Notes: generated by a model not told the origin, from the sequence alone. A DNA stretch of 64,000 nt from Neobacillus sp. WH10 (GCF_030123405.1 NZ_CP126110.1:3720001-3784000); one strand, 5' to 3'. Shown: positions 34,418 to 42,833, counted from the first letter of the stretch. Numbers and translations are program-made.

Positions 34418-36400
34418 TTAGGACACCTCTTTGCGTACTCCAGTGTATCTCGGAGTGACATTACCATATTTTCCGTTCCAAATGGCGAACAAAGCACCAA
34501 TTACAATCATGAAGGAACCAAACCATAACCAGTTCATCATTGGATTAATTTTTACAACAAACGTTGCCTTTCCATCGTCTTCCCATGCACTTAAAACAAT
34601 ATATAAGTCTTCCTTCAGTGAAGAAATGATGGCTACTTCAGAAGAAGGCTGATCCCAGTTACCATAAAATACTTTTTCCGGCTGGTAGGTACCGAGTTTT
34701 TTACCATTTCTAAAAACGGTAATATCAGCATAGACAATATCGTTAATTCCCTCTCTTTTTTGGTCAAGCCGCTCATAATTGAGTCGGTAATTTTTAAGTT
34801 CAATCGATTGTCCTAAAGAAACTGTTTTCATCGTCTCTAAATCATAGTTTTGTGAACCGATAATCCCCATTGTAATGAACGCGATGCCAAGGTGAACGAT
34901 ATAGCCTCCATAGCGGCGGCGATTACGGATCATTAAGCGGTACAGGGCAACAAGTGGTGTTTCTTTCGTCATTTTTCTTCTTGCTTTTACCCCTCTATAA
35001 AACTCTAAGTAATGGGTGATTAATAATAGAATAATAACCCCATAGCCAATGACTGCCCATGCTTTTTGAATCCCAAGCACAACCATTAGTACCATGCCAA
35101 TAATAGCAAGGATTGCTGGAATCATGAAGTTTTTCTTAAGATTTTTTACTGTTGATTTCTGCCAGGCCAAGAGTGGGCAGACTGCCATGACAAACATCAT
35201 CGATAATAGAATTGGCGCTTCAACCTTATTAAAGAATGGCAGCCCAACTGTTACTTTCGTACCGCGAACGGCTTCAGATACAAGCGGGAAAATAGTTCCC
35301 CAGAAAACGGCAAATGCTGCTCCAACTAATAATAGATTGTTAACCAAGAAACTGCTTTCTTTAGAAACAAAGGAATTAAATTCCCCGGCACTGCGTTTAA
35401 GCAGATTGTAACGGCTCATTAATACATATAATGATAGAATGACAGCAACTGCCATGAAGATTAAGAAGTATAAACCTAAATTTGAATTTGAGAATGCATG
35501 AACAGATGTCAGTACTCCGCTTCGTACAAGGAACGTTCCGAAAAGCGTTAATGCATATGAAACAATGATTAAGCTGATATTCCAAACTTTCAGCATATTT
35601 TTCCGCTCTTGGATCATGACGGAATGCAAGAATGCAGTGGCTGTTAACCACGGCATAAAGGAAGCGTTTTCTACAGGATCCCATGCCCAGTAACCGCCCC
35701 ATCCAAGTTCCACATATGCCCATTGACCACCAAGGATATTTCCAAGACTTAAAAATAACCAGGCAATAATCGTCCAGCGTCTCGTCATTTTTATCCAGAA
35801 ATCATCGACATTTTTCAAAATCAATGCAGCCATGGCAAAGGCAAATGGAACAGCAAGACCAACATAACCAAGGTAAAGTGTAACCGGATGTACGATCATT
35901 CCAGGATTCTGAAGCATTGGGTTTAACCCATTTCCTTCAATTGGGACAGTATCTAATAACATGAATGGCTTTGCGACAAATCCAAGAATGAAGAAGAAGA
36001 AAACCGCGTTGGCCAAAAGAATAGCTGAAATGTATGGAACCATCGGGTTTCCTTTCAATTTTCTTGAAAAAGCAATCATAACCATGTATAGCGTTAAGAA
36101 GAATGTCCACAGTAACAGGGAACCAGCATTACCAGCCCACAGAGCGGTAAGTTTATAAATGATTGGAAGCTCACTGCTTGTGTAATCGTGTACGTATTCG
36201 TATTGGAATTGAGATGTTGCTAAAAGGTAGAACAAGGAAAGCATAGCAAGTGCTGTACAAACAAATAATGCAATCATTCCGCCTTTTCCACTATTAACAA
36301 GCTTTTGGTTTTTTGTACTAATCCCCAAAGTGATAATGAGGAGCGAATAGATAGCAAGAGCTAATCCTATATATATTGTTGCGTTGGCAAATAAAAACAT
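34418..36400 (-). CDS. ccmF: Heme lyase CcmF
   Basis: 660 aa, about 14-15 TM segments. The WWD-type heme motif begins ELGWGGYWAWDPVENASF (231-248), and GNAGSLLLW (90-98), NGLNPMLQNPGMIVHP and LYLGYVGLAVPFAF are hallmark CcmF segments. C-terminal periplasmic domain from about 520 to 625. It attaches heme from CcmE to apocytochrome CXXCH. ATG at 36400 after AAGAAGGTGACGAA. Confidence 0.96.
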   Translation of the reverse strand: MFLFANATIYIGLALAIYSLLIITLGISTKNQKLVNSGKGGMIALFVCTALAMLSLFYLLATSQFQYEYVHDYTSSELPIIYKLTALWAGNAGSLLLWTFFLTLYMVMIAFSRKLKGNPMVPYISAILLANAVFFFFILGFVAKPFMLLDTVPIEGNGLNPMLQNPGMIVHPVTLYLGYVGLAVPFAFAMAALILKNVDDFWIKMTRRWTIIAWLFLSLGNILGGQWAYVELGWGGYWAWDPVENASFMPWLTATAFLHSVMIQERKNMLKVWNISLIIVSYALTLFGTFLVRSGVLTSVHAFSNSNLGLYFLIFMAVAVILSLYVLMSRYNLLKRSAGEFNSFVSKESSFLVNNLLLVGAAFAVFWGTIFPLVSEAVRGTKVTVGLPFFNKVEAPILLSMMFVMAVCPLLAWQKSTVKNLKKNFMIPAILAIIGMVLMVVLGIQKAWAVIGYGVIILLLITHYLEFYRGVKARRKMTKETPLVALYRLMIRNRRRYGGYIVHLGIAFITMGIIGSQNYDLETMKTVSLGQSIELKNYRLNYERLDQKREGINDIVYADITVFRNGKKLGTYQPEKVFYGNWDQPSSEVAIISSLKEDLYIVLSAWEDDGKATFVVKINPMMNWLWFGSFMIVIGALFAIWNGKYGNVTPRYTGVRKEVS

Positions 36401-36425
36401 TTCGTCACCTTCTTAACTGAACCTG

Positions 36426-36878
36426 TTATTTTTCATTCGGTGGTTGATTTAACTTTTCTTTATGTGTTTCAGGATCATAGTCTTTCATGTCTTTTCCTTC
36501 ATATTTTGAAGGACATCTTGTTTTCACAGATTCTGCTTCAAAGGTATCCTTTTTTGTAGGAGAACCTTGAAGAATTGTAATAACCCCATCGGAAAAGTTA
36601 TCAGGTTTTGGCTCATTACTAATAACGTGCATAATATTACCATCATTGTCTTTTACATCAAATTTCAATTCAATTTTGTCAGGATTCCATTTAATCGAGT
36701 CTTCAATTAATAAACCTTCAACTGTAACAAAGTCGTCTTTATGTTGTTCTTGTGTCGCCAATAATTCTTTTAACGTTAACTCTACACCGCTAGAACCCGG
36801 CGTTGCAGCCATAAGCAAGAAAACAATAGCCCCAGCAATTATAAAACCACCAAGCATAACTAACGTATTTTTTTTCAA
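36426..36878 (-). CDS. ccmE: Heme chaperone CcmE, CxxxY type
   Basis: About 150 aa. TM anchor (VMLGGFIIAGAIVFLLMA) and an OB-fold domain (VTVEGLLIEDSIKW, KIELKFDVKDNDGNIMHVI, VITILQGSPTKKDTFEAESV). Where E. coli CcmE has HDENY with the covalent-heme His, this protein has CPSKY at about 122-126, the CxxxY variant known from Desulfovibrio and archaea. A TTG at 36878 is spaced best from GGGGTGAGAG; GTG codons at 36881 and 36887 are alternatives. Lies directly before ccmF. Confidence 0.9.
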   Translation of the reverse strand: MKKNTLVMLGGFIIAGAIVFLLMAATPGSSGVELTLKELLATQEQHKDDFVTVEGLLIEDSIKWNPDKIELKFDVKDNDGNIMHVISNEPKPDNFSDGVITILQGSPTKKDTFEAESVKTRCPSKYEGKDMKDYDPETHKEKLNQPPNEK

Positions 36879-36891
36879 CACTCTCACCCCA

Positions 36892-37941
36892 TTAGAGTAA
36901 TTTTTTCATTTCTTCTTCATACATTTCCTGGTCAATTTTTCCTGTTAAAAGCTTTTTACGCAGTTCCTTCTTTTCTTCGGCATTATCTGACTTATTGTCT
37001 TTTTTGACAGTAGTTTGCTTTTGCTGCGTTTTATGTTTTTTTCCCTTAGCTGTCATGCGATCTGTTTGGAATTTACCCTTCAATCCTAGGTAAACAAAGA
37101 GTCCTGCGATGATAATTGCAATTCCTATTATCGATGCTCCACCGACTCCGATGATCGGACTTTTTGAGTTGCCGGAGCTCCCTTTATTAACTTGGTCTGT
37201 TGCGGTTACACCGTTATGGTTTTCGTCATTTGGAGGCTGCTGTTTGTTGATAGCTTCCATTGTAGATTCTGTTCCGTCTTTCTTATAGGAGAAGGAATAT
37301 TTTAAGTTATCTCCCGCTTTTACATTTTTATATTGGTAGTAATATAGCTCTTCTCCATATTCACTTTTTGTATTATTTTCTGCCTTTGGCTCAAGCTTGA
37401 TTTCCTTTGCATCCATTGGTGCATAAAAGATAACATCTAATTGTTCGATTTCAGCATTATTAGTCAGTTGATATGTAAAGTTTTTATTATCTTTTACTTC
37501 GATTGATTTTGTATAGTACTCGATAACAAATTTATATGTTTCATTATTTTTGATTGCTTTTGACGGCTTCCAGGTGATTATCCCTTTTTCTTTGTCTATG
37601 TCATATGGCCGCTGAACTTCTGGCTTATTTTCTTCCGGAAATTCTGCTACTAAATAGGCTTCAAATCCCTTTTCCATTGCAGGAACAGGAATTTCTATTT
37701 TCCCATCATAGTCTTGGCCACTCTTGTTCGTAATCGTTCCGTACTGGCCTATTAGTAATGACGGAACATCTCTCGATCCCCAATCCTCAGGGTAATCAAA
37801 CTCTGGCATTACCTGTACTTGCATTTCCTTAAAAGGAAACTTATCAGCCGGAAATACAGTTTCAGCACTGGCTTTTGAACTGATAAATCCAGTTAAGAAT
37901 GAAGTAATGACGAATAATGCCAACCACTTTTTCTTAAGCAT
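36892..37941 (-). CDS. Unrecognised first gene of the ccm cluster (signal, beta domain, TM, cytosolic SHOCT-like tail)
   Basis: 349 aa. Signal peptide 1-26 ending ASA, extracytoplasmic beta-rich domain about 27-240 (FDYPEDWGSRDVPSLLIGQY, ITWKPSKAI, KFVIEYYTKSIEV), a low-complexity stalk, one TM (IIGVGGASIIGIAIIIAGLFVYLGL, about 267-291), then a Lys-rich cytosolic tail ending TGKIDQEMYEEEMKKLL. Its end motif and layout resemble the 32536-33528 protein. ATG at 37941 has AAGGAGGATTAAT. First gene of the unit, 4 bp before ccmE's frame. Function not recognised. Confidence 0.78.
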   Translation of the reverse strand: MLKKKWLALFVITSFLTGFISSKASAETVFPADKFPFKEMQVQVMPEFDYPEDWGSRDVPSLLIGQYGTITNKSGQDYDGKIEIPVPAMEKGFEAYLVAEFPEENKPEVQRPYDIDKEKGIITWKPSKAIKNNETYKFVIEYYTKSIEVKDNKNFTYQLTNNAEIEQLDVIFYAPMDAKEIKLEPKAENNTKSEYGEELYYYQYKNVKAGDNLKYSFSYKKDGTESTMEAINKQQPPNDENHNGVTATDQVNKGSSGNSKSPIIGVGGASIIGIAIIIAGLFVYLGLKGKFQTDRMTAKGKKHKTQQKQTTVKKDNKSDNAEEKKELRKKLLTGKIDQEMYEEEMKKLL

Positions 37942-38176
37942 ATTAATCCTCCTTGACCTTCAAAGACTCATTAAGTTGAAGGTCCCATTTTTCACTATAG
38001 CCCTCTTTGAAATAAATATAATCGTTATCTATACTTAGTTGTTGATTCACTCTTGAACATTTTGTTAAGTAGTAAAAAAAGTTACGATTTTGTCAAAAAA
38101 ACACCATAATATTGTCACAATTGTAAGAAAACCGGAAGTTCCGGTTAGATTTGTAATTGAAATTTATTTAATAGAT

Positions 38177-38213
38177 AAAAAAAACCTGAACCTACTTATT
38201 AGGTTCAAGGTTT
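38177..38213 (-). terminator. Terminator after the diheme cytochrome gene
   Basis: AACCTTGAACCTA/TAGGTTCAGGTT on the minus strand followed by TTTTTTTTATC. It overlaps the cytochrome stop codon and separates it from the ccm unit, whose 240-bp leader holds AT-rich DNA and a AACCGGAA/TTCCGGTT palindrome but no clear promoter. Confidence 0.75.
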
Positions 38214-38888
38214 AAGATAATCATTAGGTGTTTCAGTTTTGGGCTTAAGCGTACGGATATAGCTGACGATGTCTGATATTTCTTCTTTACTTAACTGCCG
38301 AGCTCCATCAAGCCCTTTTAATGACGGCCCCATGCGTGTTTCTTCACGACCATAAGCAGTGGAAAGCCAAATCTGCTTATTGGTAGTATATTTTAAGTAC
38401 TGAGGATTAGCGAGAACGGTTCCCATTTTAAGTTTACCAGCACCAGCTTCACCATGACAGTTAAGGCAATACAAATTATATTGCTTTTCTCCACGTTCAG
38501 GATTACCAGAAATCGTTTTTGGAGCAGCATAATCTTTTTCCTCTGTTTGCCAATCCCTCATAAAAGCAACAAGATTATTTATATCTTTATCTGATAATCT
38601 TGGCCCATAAGCTGGCATACCTGTGCCCTCCCTGCCATATTTTACGTAATTGAACAGGTCTTTATCGGAGACGGTGTTTAAAAACTTCTGATTATTAAGC
38701 GCTGTCCCTGCATTAATGCCTTCACCTTTTCCTGTTTCTCCGTGACAAACTAAGCAATTTTTGTTATACACCTTTTCTCCTGCTGCAATAGCTTTAGAAT
38801 TCTTTTTAGGAAAAATATCACTATTACTAATGCAAACGATAATTCCAATAATTATCAAAATGTAGAATCCGATTAATATTTTTTTCAT
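38205..38888 (-). CDS. Membrane-anchored diheme cytochrome c
   Basis: 227 aa. N-terminal TM (ILIGFYILIIIGIIVCI) and two tandem class I cytochrome domains with C45-LV-C48-H49 and C141-LN-C144-H145; the likely Met ligands are M91 (GMPAYG) and M186 (RMGPSL). Electron carrier on the outer face of the membrane. ATG overlaps the stop of the upstream lipoprotein gene by 4 nt. It sits next to the maturation cluster and is a natural client. Redox partner is not visible. Confidence 0.92.
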   Translation of the reverse strand: MKKILIGFYILIIIGIIVCISNSDIFPKKNSKAIAAGEKVYNKNCLVCHGETGKGEGINAGTALNNQKFLNTVSDKDLFNYVKYGREGTGMPAYGPRLSDKDINNLVAFMRDWQTEEKDYAAPKTISGNPERGEKQYNLYCLNCHGEAGAGKLKMGTVLANPQYLKYTTNKQIWLSTAYGREETRMGPSLKGLDGARQLSKEEISDIVSYIRTLKPKTETPNDYLKP

Positions 38889-39082
38889 AGGTTACCCTGC
38901 TTTAGTCCAGATGCCATAATATTTGTTTCTTGAATTTTTTCTGATAAATTTAATACATAATCAGGAAATAGCTGGTGATTTTTATTAAGCTTCCAACTTT
39001 CATCATCAAGTTTGGAGCTGCAGCCCGCTGCTGCTAATGCGATTAAAATGAAGAGGAATAAGAAAGCAGTAATTCGCTTCAT
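38885..39082 (-). CDS. Small lipoprotein coupled to the diheme cytochrome
   Basis: About 65 aa with signal peptide and lipobox LAAAGC, then a short mature part (SSKLDDESWKLNKNHQLFPDYVL). ATG at 39082 follows AAGAGGTGA. Its stop overlaps the cytochrome start, so the two are translated together. No family recognised; it may be a cytochrome accessory or anchor. Confidence 0.75.
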   Translation of the reverse strand: MKRITAFLFLFILIALAAAGCSSKLDDESWKLNKNHQLFPDYVLNLSEKIQETNIMASGLKQGNL

Positions 39083-39098
39083 ATTCTGATTCACCTCT

Positions 39099-39171
39099 TA
39101 ACTTTCTACTATTTTTCAAATTCATTTTAGCAAATAGTAGTAAGTTAAAATGCTTTTATTTCTTACTATTT
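39099..39171. promoter_or_regulatory. Inverted repeat operator-like region before the lipoprotein-cytochrome operon
   Basis: Arms TAACTTTCTACTATTT (39099-39114) and AAATAGTAGTAAGTTA (39132-39147) pair at 15 of 16 positions across a 17-bp loop; a third half site TTACTATTT follows at 39163-39171. The left arm touches the Shine-Dalgarno. It may be an operator or an RNA hairpin over the translation start. Confidence 0.5.
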
Positions 39172-39231
39172 GGTGAAGTTTTTAAGCTAGCAAAAGTAAC
39201 AATATTAAGACCACTGGAAACCCAATTTTAA

Positions 39232-39270
39232 AAAAAGCCTTAGTCCGATTTTTTCGGACTAAGGCTTTTA
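39232..39270 (-). terminator. Terminator after efp
   Basis: AAGCCTTAGTCCGA/TCGGACTAAGGCTT stem with a T run on the minus strand, 14 bp after the efp stop. Confidence 0.85.
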
Positions 39271-39283
39271 AATGATAAACAAA

Positions 39284-39841
39284 TTAAGCACGTGATACAT
39301 AAGAGGCTTCTGTTGTATTGATGATTAATTTATCTCCTTGGTTAATAAAGAATGGAACTTGAACAATAAGGCCTGTCTCAAGGGTTGCAGGCTTGGTACC
39401 GCCAGAAGCTGTATCTCCTTTAATTCCTGGCTCTGTTTCCGTTACTTCTAATTCAACCGTGTTCGGTAATTCCACACCAAGAGTTTCATAATTAAACATC
39501 ATGATGTGAACTTCCATGTTTTCTTTTAAAAACTTTAATTCATATTCAATGTTGCTACCTGGTAGTTCCACTTGTTCGTAGGAATCCATATCCATAAACA
39601 CGTGAGAATCACCGCTTGCATAAAGGTATTGCATTTTACGATTATCGATTTGAGCTTTTTCCACTTTCTCACCGGCACGGAAAGTTTTTTCTTGAATCGC
39701 TCCATTACGAAGGTTACGCAGTTTTGAACGAACAAATGCTGCTCCTTTCCCTGGCTTTACATGTTGGAAATCCATAACGCGCCATATGCCGCCATCCACT
39801 TCAATTGTTAATCCTGTTTTAAAATCGTTTACAGATATCAT
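39284..39841 (-). CDS. efp: Translation elongation factor P
   Basis: 185 aa, three beta-barrel domains. It relieves ribosome stalling at polyproline. The modification loop HVKPGKGAAFVR places K32 at the tip, the residue modified in B. subtilis EF-P. Follows papA by 21 bp. Confidence 0.97.
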   Translation of the reverse strand: MISVNDFKTGLTIEVDGGIWRVMDFQHVKPGKGAAFVRSKLRNLRNGAIQEKTFRAGEKVEKAQIDNRKMQYLYASGDSHVFMDMDSYEQVELPGSNIEYELKFLKENMEVHIMMFNYETLGVELPNTVELEVTETEPGIKGDTASGGTKPATLETGLIVQVPFFINQGDKLIINTTEASYVSRA

Positions 39842-39862
39842 GATTAAATCCTCCTAAATTCA

Positions 39863-40924
39863 TTACAGTATAATAAGTTCTTTTGTAGAATGAGTGAGAG
39901 CTTGGTTGTGATCCTTCGTAATCAATGTATCATCTTCTATCCGAACGCCGCCAAGGCCTGGGATATAGATACCAGGTTCACATGTTACAACCATTCCAGG
40001 CTCTAAAATAGTGTCAGATTTCATTGACAAGCTAGGACCTTCGTGAACCTCAAGCCCGATACCATGACCTGTTGAATGACCAAAGTATTCCCCATAACCC
40101 TTTTCTGTTATGTAGTCTCGGGTTAATGCATCTGCTTCCTTACCTGTTATATCTGGCTTTATACCATCCATACCTCGCAATTGTGCTTCAAGAACAATTG
40201 CGTAAATTTCTTTTAGTTTCACATCTGGCTCGCCGACAGCAACTGTCCTCGTAATATCAGAGACATACCCATTGTAGTACGCACCAAAGTCCAATGTTAC
40301 CAAATCTCCAGCTTCGATCATTTTATCACTTGCAACTCCATGTGGCAGGGCAGATCGGTAACCAGAAGCTACAATAGTATTAAAAGAGGAAGAAGTCGCA
40401 CCGGCCCTTCTCATAAAGAACTCTAATTCATTCGATACCTCTAATTCCGTTTTTCCAGGACGAATGAAGTCTAAAATGTGTTTAAATGCAGCATCAGCAA
40501 TATCTGCTGCTACCTTTAATATATTAATCTCTGCATCAGTCTTAATCAAGCGTAACTTTTCAACGGCACCGGAAATTGGCACAAGTTCAGCTTCAGTTTC
40601 TTTCTCATATCCTTTAAAGGAAGAGTATGTTAAATAATCTTCTTCAAATCCCAATTTTTGAATTCCCAATTCTTTAGCAAGACGTGCTACTTCTTCGGGA
40701 ATGGAACTAGAAAATTTAACAATTTCGAATCCTTGACACTGGCTAGATGCTTGTTCTATATAACGGAAATCTGTTATAAACAGCGCCTTGTCATGACTAA
40801 TTAGAACAACACCGGCAGTGCCAGTAAAATTAGATATGTAGCGGCGATTAAATGGGCTTGTTATCAGAATCCCATCAATTCCATGGTGTGAAAAATTCGA
40901 TCTTAGTCTTTCTATTTTTTCCAT
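39863..40924 (-). CDS. papA: Xaa-Pro peptidase (M24 family)
   Basis: 353 aa metallo-aminopeptidase, homologue of B. subtilis YqhT/PapA. Creatinase-type N domain, then pita-bread domain with metal ligands in TLDFGAYYNGYVSDITRT, GHSTGHGIGLEVHEGP and the EPGIYIPGLGGVRIED stretch. ATG at 40924 after AAGGAGAGTGGAGACAA. Operon with efp. Confidence 0.94.
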   Translation of the reverse strand: MEKIERLRSNFSHHGIDGILITSPFNRRYISNFTGTAGVVLISHDKALFITDFRYIEQASSQCQGFEIVKFSSSIPEEVARLAKELGIQKLGFEEDYLTYSSFKGYEKETEAELVPISGAVEKLRLIKTDAEINILKVAADIADAAFKHILDFIRPGKTELEVSNELEFFMRRAGATSSSFNTIVASGYRSALPHGVASDKMIEAGDLVTLDFGAYYNGYVSDITRTVAVGEPDVKLKEIYAIVLEAQLRGMDGIKPDITGKEADALTRDYITEKGYGEYFGHSTGHGIGLEVHEGPSLSMKSDTILEPGMVVTCEPGIYIPGLGGVRIEDDTLITKDHNQALTHSTKELIIL

Positions 40925-41002
40925 TTGTCTCCACTCTCCTTTTCGAATCTACATTGGACAAAAATATTTTATCACAACCTATCAAATCCGACTAATAGCA
41001 AC

Positions 41003-41500
41003 TTAAGTGGAGGCCTCTTTCTCTTGTACTTTATTAAGTTCAAACACAAAATTAATGGAATAACCAATGAAAGTTCCATATACGATATATAAACAAATGG
41101 AAGTAATGATGGTATCCCTGCTTAAATCAGAAAACGGTTTTATTCCGGGAAATAGTGGATTCAGAATAAAGAACACAAGAAAGAATAAAACAAGACCATA
41201 ACCAAGCCCAAACCATATACCTTTGAATTTTCTTAGAAGGGCATAATAAACAAAAGCTGTAAAAATTGATAATACACCCATTAACATGATGGATACTACC
41301 GTTCCTATCCAGCCATTTTTCCAATCACCAAGAGACCATGGTCCTAATATGACATTTGGGCCAACTTCTGTAAAATTAAAATAGGATGCGATATACCCAA
41401 TTGTTCCCCAAAAAACCCCACCAAATAAACCTGTCCAAAAAACCATTGTCAAAAAGGACATAGGTTTTGGATAATTTTCTATTTTATGATCATTTGCCAA
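41003..41500 (-). CDS. yqhR: YqhR family membrane protein
   Basis: About 165 aa, four TM segments (FLTMVFWTGLFGGVFWGTIGYI, IGTVVSIMLMGVLSIFTAFVYY, GYGLVLFFLVFFILNPL, ICLYIVYGTFIGYSI). Homologue of B. subtilis YqhR, function unknown. TTG at 41500 sits well after AAAAAGGGG; an in-frame TTG at 41509 is inside that site. In B. subtilis yqhS/aroQ lies between yqhR and papA; here that gene is absent. Confidence 0.82.
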   Translation of the reverse strand: MANDHKIENYPKPMSFLTMVFWTGLFGGVFWGTIGYIASYFNFTEVGPNVILGPWSLGDWKNGWIGTVVSIMLMGVLSIFTAFVYYALLRKFKGIWFGLGYGLVLFFLVFFILNPLFPGIKPFSDLSRDTIITSICLYIVYGTFIGYSINFVFELNKVQEKEAST

Positions 41501-41712
41501 TTGAAACAACCCCTTTTTTTCAGTGTGATAAAAATTAGCTTCTCATTATTATCGAATAGTAAATTTGATGATAAATTCCATCCATATTATGCCCTTAGAA
41601 ATACAATCCTTTCATAAAAAAAATTTTTTGCTAAATTTAGTTGGAAATATTCTGTCTTCCTAGAGGTTTTTTCATTTTTTTAGTAGAATACATTTAAGTA
41701 CAAACAGATTTA

Positions 41713-41830
41713 TCCCGCTTTAACGGTCAGTAAGACCCCCATAATGGATAAGTGGGGGATCAACTGCCCGTAAAGGCCCGATTGGTCCAACTAACAATCA
41801 GTGGGGGATGGAACCTCCCCACTGATTGAA
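41713..41830 (+). repeat. Structured dispersed element upstream of yqhQ
   Basis: Starts TCCCGCTTTAACGGTCAGT. ACGG-CAGT pairs with ACTG-CCGT around an inner CCCCC/GGGGG hairpin; a second strong hairpin AATCAGTGGGG/CCCCACTGATT follows. A degenerate copy overlaps recN. The rest of the 41501-41882 gap is AT-rich with nothing else evident. Confidence 0.65.
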
Positions 41831-41882
41831 GTTTTACCTTATCATTTCTGCTATTGTGCAACTTTGTTATAGGTTGGTGTTA

Positions 41883-42833
41883 ATGACCATGTCCAATTCT
41901 AAAAAACCCGTATACGGCGGCCAAGCGGTCGTTGAAGGAGTTATGTTTGGCGGAAAACATCATTATGTTACCGCTATTCGCAGAAAAGACCGTTCTGTTG
42001 AATACTTTCATTTGCCGCGAAAAGCGAATCCTACTTTAACTAGCTTAAAAAAAATCCCGTTACTTCGCGGAATCATTGCCATTATTGAATCTAGTGCTAA
42101 TGGTTCAAAACACTTAAACTTCTCTACTGAACGATTTGATGTGGATCCAAAAGACGATTCCACAATTAACGAAAAAGAAGTCTCAAAATTGACGATGTAT
42201 CTTGGAGTAGCAGTTATCGGGGTCATTTCATTTTTATTTGGAAAATTTGCTTTTACGTTAATTCCTGTATTCTTAGCAGTACTAACGAAACCAATTTTTC
42301 CCTCGGATTTTGCTCAAGTATTGGTGGAAGGGTTCTTTAAGCTATTGCTGCTCCTTACTTATATATATTTTGTCTCACTTACCCCGATAATCAAAAGAGT
42401 GTTTCAATATCATGGTGCTGAGCATAAAGTAATTAACACCTTTGAAGCAGGGGTAGAACTGACCGTTGAAAATGTTCAGGCCCATTCCCGCCTGCATTAC
42501 CGCTGCGGCAGCAGTTTCATCTTATTTACCGTTATCGTCGGTGTATTTGTTTATCTGTTAGTCCCGACATCACCGCTATGGTTACGAGTTGTCGACCGTC
42601 TTCTCTTAATACCGGTAGTATTAGGTATTTCGTTTGAAGTCTTACAAGTCACGAATAAGCTTCGTGATTTTCCAGTCTTAAAATATTTAGGTCTTCCGGG
42701 ACTTTGGCTTCAATTGTTAACGACGAAGGAACCCAGTCATGACCAGGTCGAAGTGGCGATTCTTTCCTTTAACGAATTGCTTAAAAAGGAAAAGGAAACG
42801 GCGTACGACATGGAAAGTGAAGAAATTGTCTAA
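41883..42833 (+). CDS. yqhQ: DUF1385 family membrane protein YqhQ
   Basis: 316 aa. KPVYGGQAVVEGVMFGGKHHYVTAIRR at the N terminus and YHGAEHKVINTFEAG in the middle are the DUF1385 signature; about four TM segments between. Biochemical role unknown. ATG at 41883 (or 41889) fits the family start. The longer frame from 41826 begins inside a terminator-like hairpin. Confidence 0.9.
   Translation: MTMSNSKKPVYGGQAVVEGVMFGGKHHYVTAIRRKDRSVEYFHLPRKANPTLTSLKKIPLLRGIIAIIESSANGSKHLNFSTERFDVDPKDDSTINEKEVSKLTMYLGVAVIGVISFLFGKFAFTLIPVFLAVLTKPIFPSDFAQVLVEGFFKLLLLLTYIYFVSLTPIIKRVFQYHGAEHKVINTFEAGVELTVENVQAHSRLHYRCGSSFILFTVIVGVFVYLLVPTSPLWLRVVDRLLLIPVVLGISFEVLQVTNKLRDFPVLKYLGLPGLWLQLLTTKEPSHDQVEVAILSFNELLKKEKETAYDMESEEIV

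Noticed and set aside
37942..38176. Promoter for the ccm unit (TTGACA near 38090, minus strand)
   Set aside because: No acceptable -10 at 16-18 bp; a start must exist in this gap but I cannot place it.
41826..41882. Extra 19 residues at the N terminus of YqhQ
   Set aside because: They begin inside a terminator-like hairpin and do not match the family start; ATG at 41883 fits.
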